A stretch of 64,000 bases of DNA from Chryseobacterium phosphatilyticum. Its GTDB lineage: Bacteria > Bacteroidota > Bacteroidia > Flavobacteriales > Weeksellaceae. The stretch covers positions 588,481 through 652,480 of the forward strand of contig NZ_PPED02000004.1 in the NCBI RefSeq assembly GCF_002899825.2, in the 5' to 3' direction. A program made the translations under genes and the position numbers. The notes under the pieces are model-generated. The model was not told the origin of the DNA. It worked only from the letters and a program-made list of their open reading frames with translations, and did not search any database. This document shows positions 63,367 to 64,000 of this stretch, in pieces. Every line of letters begins with the position of its first letter. The stretch's first letter is position 1.

Positions 63367-64000
63367 ATGAAAAACATACGAAATTTTTGCATAATCGCTC
63401 ATATCGACCATGGTAAAAGTACCCTGGCAGACCGTCTTTTGGAGTATACGAATACCGTGACCCAAAGAGAATTACAGTCTCAGACGTTAGATGATATGGA
63501 TTTGGAGAAAGAACGTGGGATTACCATTAAATCTCACGCGATCCAGATGGATTATGAGTATAAAGGCGAAAAATATATTTTAAACCTTATTGATACCCCG
63601 GGACACGTAGACTTTTCTTATGAAGTTTCCCGTTCTATTGCTGCTTGTGAAGGAGCCCTTCTTATTGTAGATGCTGCCCAAAGTATTCAGGCGCAAACCA
63701 TAAGTAACCTTTATTTAGCATTAGAGAATGATTTGACGATTATTCCGATCTTGAATAAAATTGACCTTCCTTCTGCAAATCCTGAAGAAGTAACCGATGA
63801 AATTATGAATTTGATTGGTTGTGAATACGAAGATGTATTAAGAGTTTCAGGAAAAACGGGAGAGGGAGTACACAATTTATTAGAACAGATTGTTGAGAGA
63901 ATCCCGGCTCCGGTTGGAAATCCCGAAGGACCTCTTCAGGCATTGATTTTCGATTCTGTATATAACCCATTCAGAGGAATTGAGGCGTATTTCAAAGTAG
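63367..64000 (+). CDS. lepA: Elongation factor 4 (LepA), 5' part, truncated at window end
   Basis: The visible 211 residues contain the GTPase G1 loop AHIDHGKSTLADRLL (residues 10-24), G2 (RGITIKSHAI), G3 (DTPGHVDFSYEVSR), G4 (NKIDLP) and G5 (SGKTGEG). LepA is a ribosome-associated translational GTPase. QRELQSQTLDDMDLEKERGIT is the LepA-specific switch region that separates it from EF-G and TypA. The gene continues beyond the window. Confidence 0.95.
   Translation, partial: MKNIRNFCIIAHIDHGKSTLADRLLEYTNTVTQRELQSQTLDDMDLEKERGITIKSHAIQMDYEYKGEKYILNLIDTPGHVDFSYEVSRSIAACEGALLIVDAAQSIQAQTISNLYLALENDLTIIPILNKIDLPSANPEEVTDEIMNLIGCEYEDVLRVSGKTGEGVHNLLEQIVERIPAPVGNPEGPLQALIFDSVYNPFRGIEAYFKV

Overview
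The window looks like a flavobacterial chromosome, most likely Chryseobacterium or a close relative (Weeksellaceae, Bacteroidota). The grounds are high A+T, starts without Shine-Dalgarno sequences, promoter boxes of the Bacteroidota type (TTG / TAnnTTTG), a SprE/PorW-type type IX secretion lipoprotein, a MurF-alanine racemase fusion, and phylum-typical forms of YbeY and thymidine kinase. This is inferred from protein character; no database search was possible.

Layout. (1) 1-18685, minus: the 5' part of a giant non-ribosomal peptide synthetase (NRPS) gene, open for 6,228 codons and leaving the window at its left edge. It holds five complete modules, an epimerization domain after module 3, a sixth condensation domain and the start of a sixth adenylation domain. 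(2) 19.1-22.6 kb, minus: two paralogous secreted proteins and a Sfp-type phosphopantetheinyl transferase that could activate the NRPS carrier domains. (3) 22.8-36.7 kb: Cu/Zn superoxide dismutase, Prc protease, SurE, GMP reductase, FabG, RsmI and cell-surface or unknown proteins. Among them is a compact three-gene set (28.7-29.7 kb and 27.3-28.7 kb): an Lgt-like membrane protein, a 78-residue membrane protein and a radical SAM enzyme of the MJ0619/tetraether-synthase type. (4) 36.8-45.5 kb, plus: thymidine kinase, MurF-Alr, a patatin/outer-membrane protein, YbeY, MnmG and a methyltransferase. Two perfect parS palindromes flank mnmG. (5) 45.6-48.6 kb: a very A+T-rich gene-free stretch, pgk, and an intergenic region with three DnaA-box-like 9-mers where the G/C bias of the plus strand flips. 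This is a strong candidate for the chromosomal replication origin. (6) 48.6-64 kb: RpiB, RNase R, an exporter, LD-carboxypeptidase, YraN, SDR, TsaB, SprE/PorW, Maf, KdsC-like phosphatase, a DUF2520 protein, an ECF sigma operon, and the 5' end of lepA.

How the genes work together. The NRPS and the phosphopantetheinyl transferase form a secondary-metabolite locus whose predicted peptide carries the same residue at positions 1 and 2 and a D-configured, probably aromatic residue at position 3. The Lgt-like/radical SAM set suggests an uncharacterised lipid or lipoprotein modification. The parS sites, DnaA boxes and skew flip mark the origin region. Most of the rest is housekeeping: peptidoglycan, tRNA and rRNA modification, nucleotide salvage and glycolysis.

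I saw no tRNA, rRNA, CRISPR array, transposase or prophage gene.
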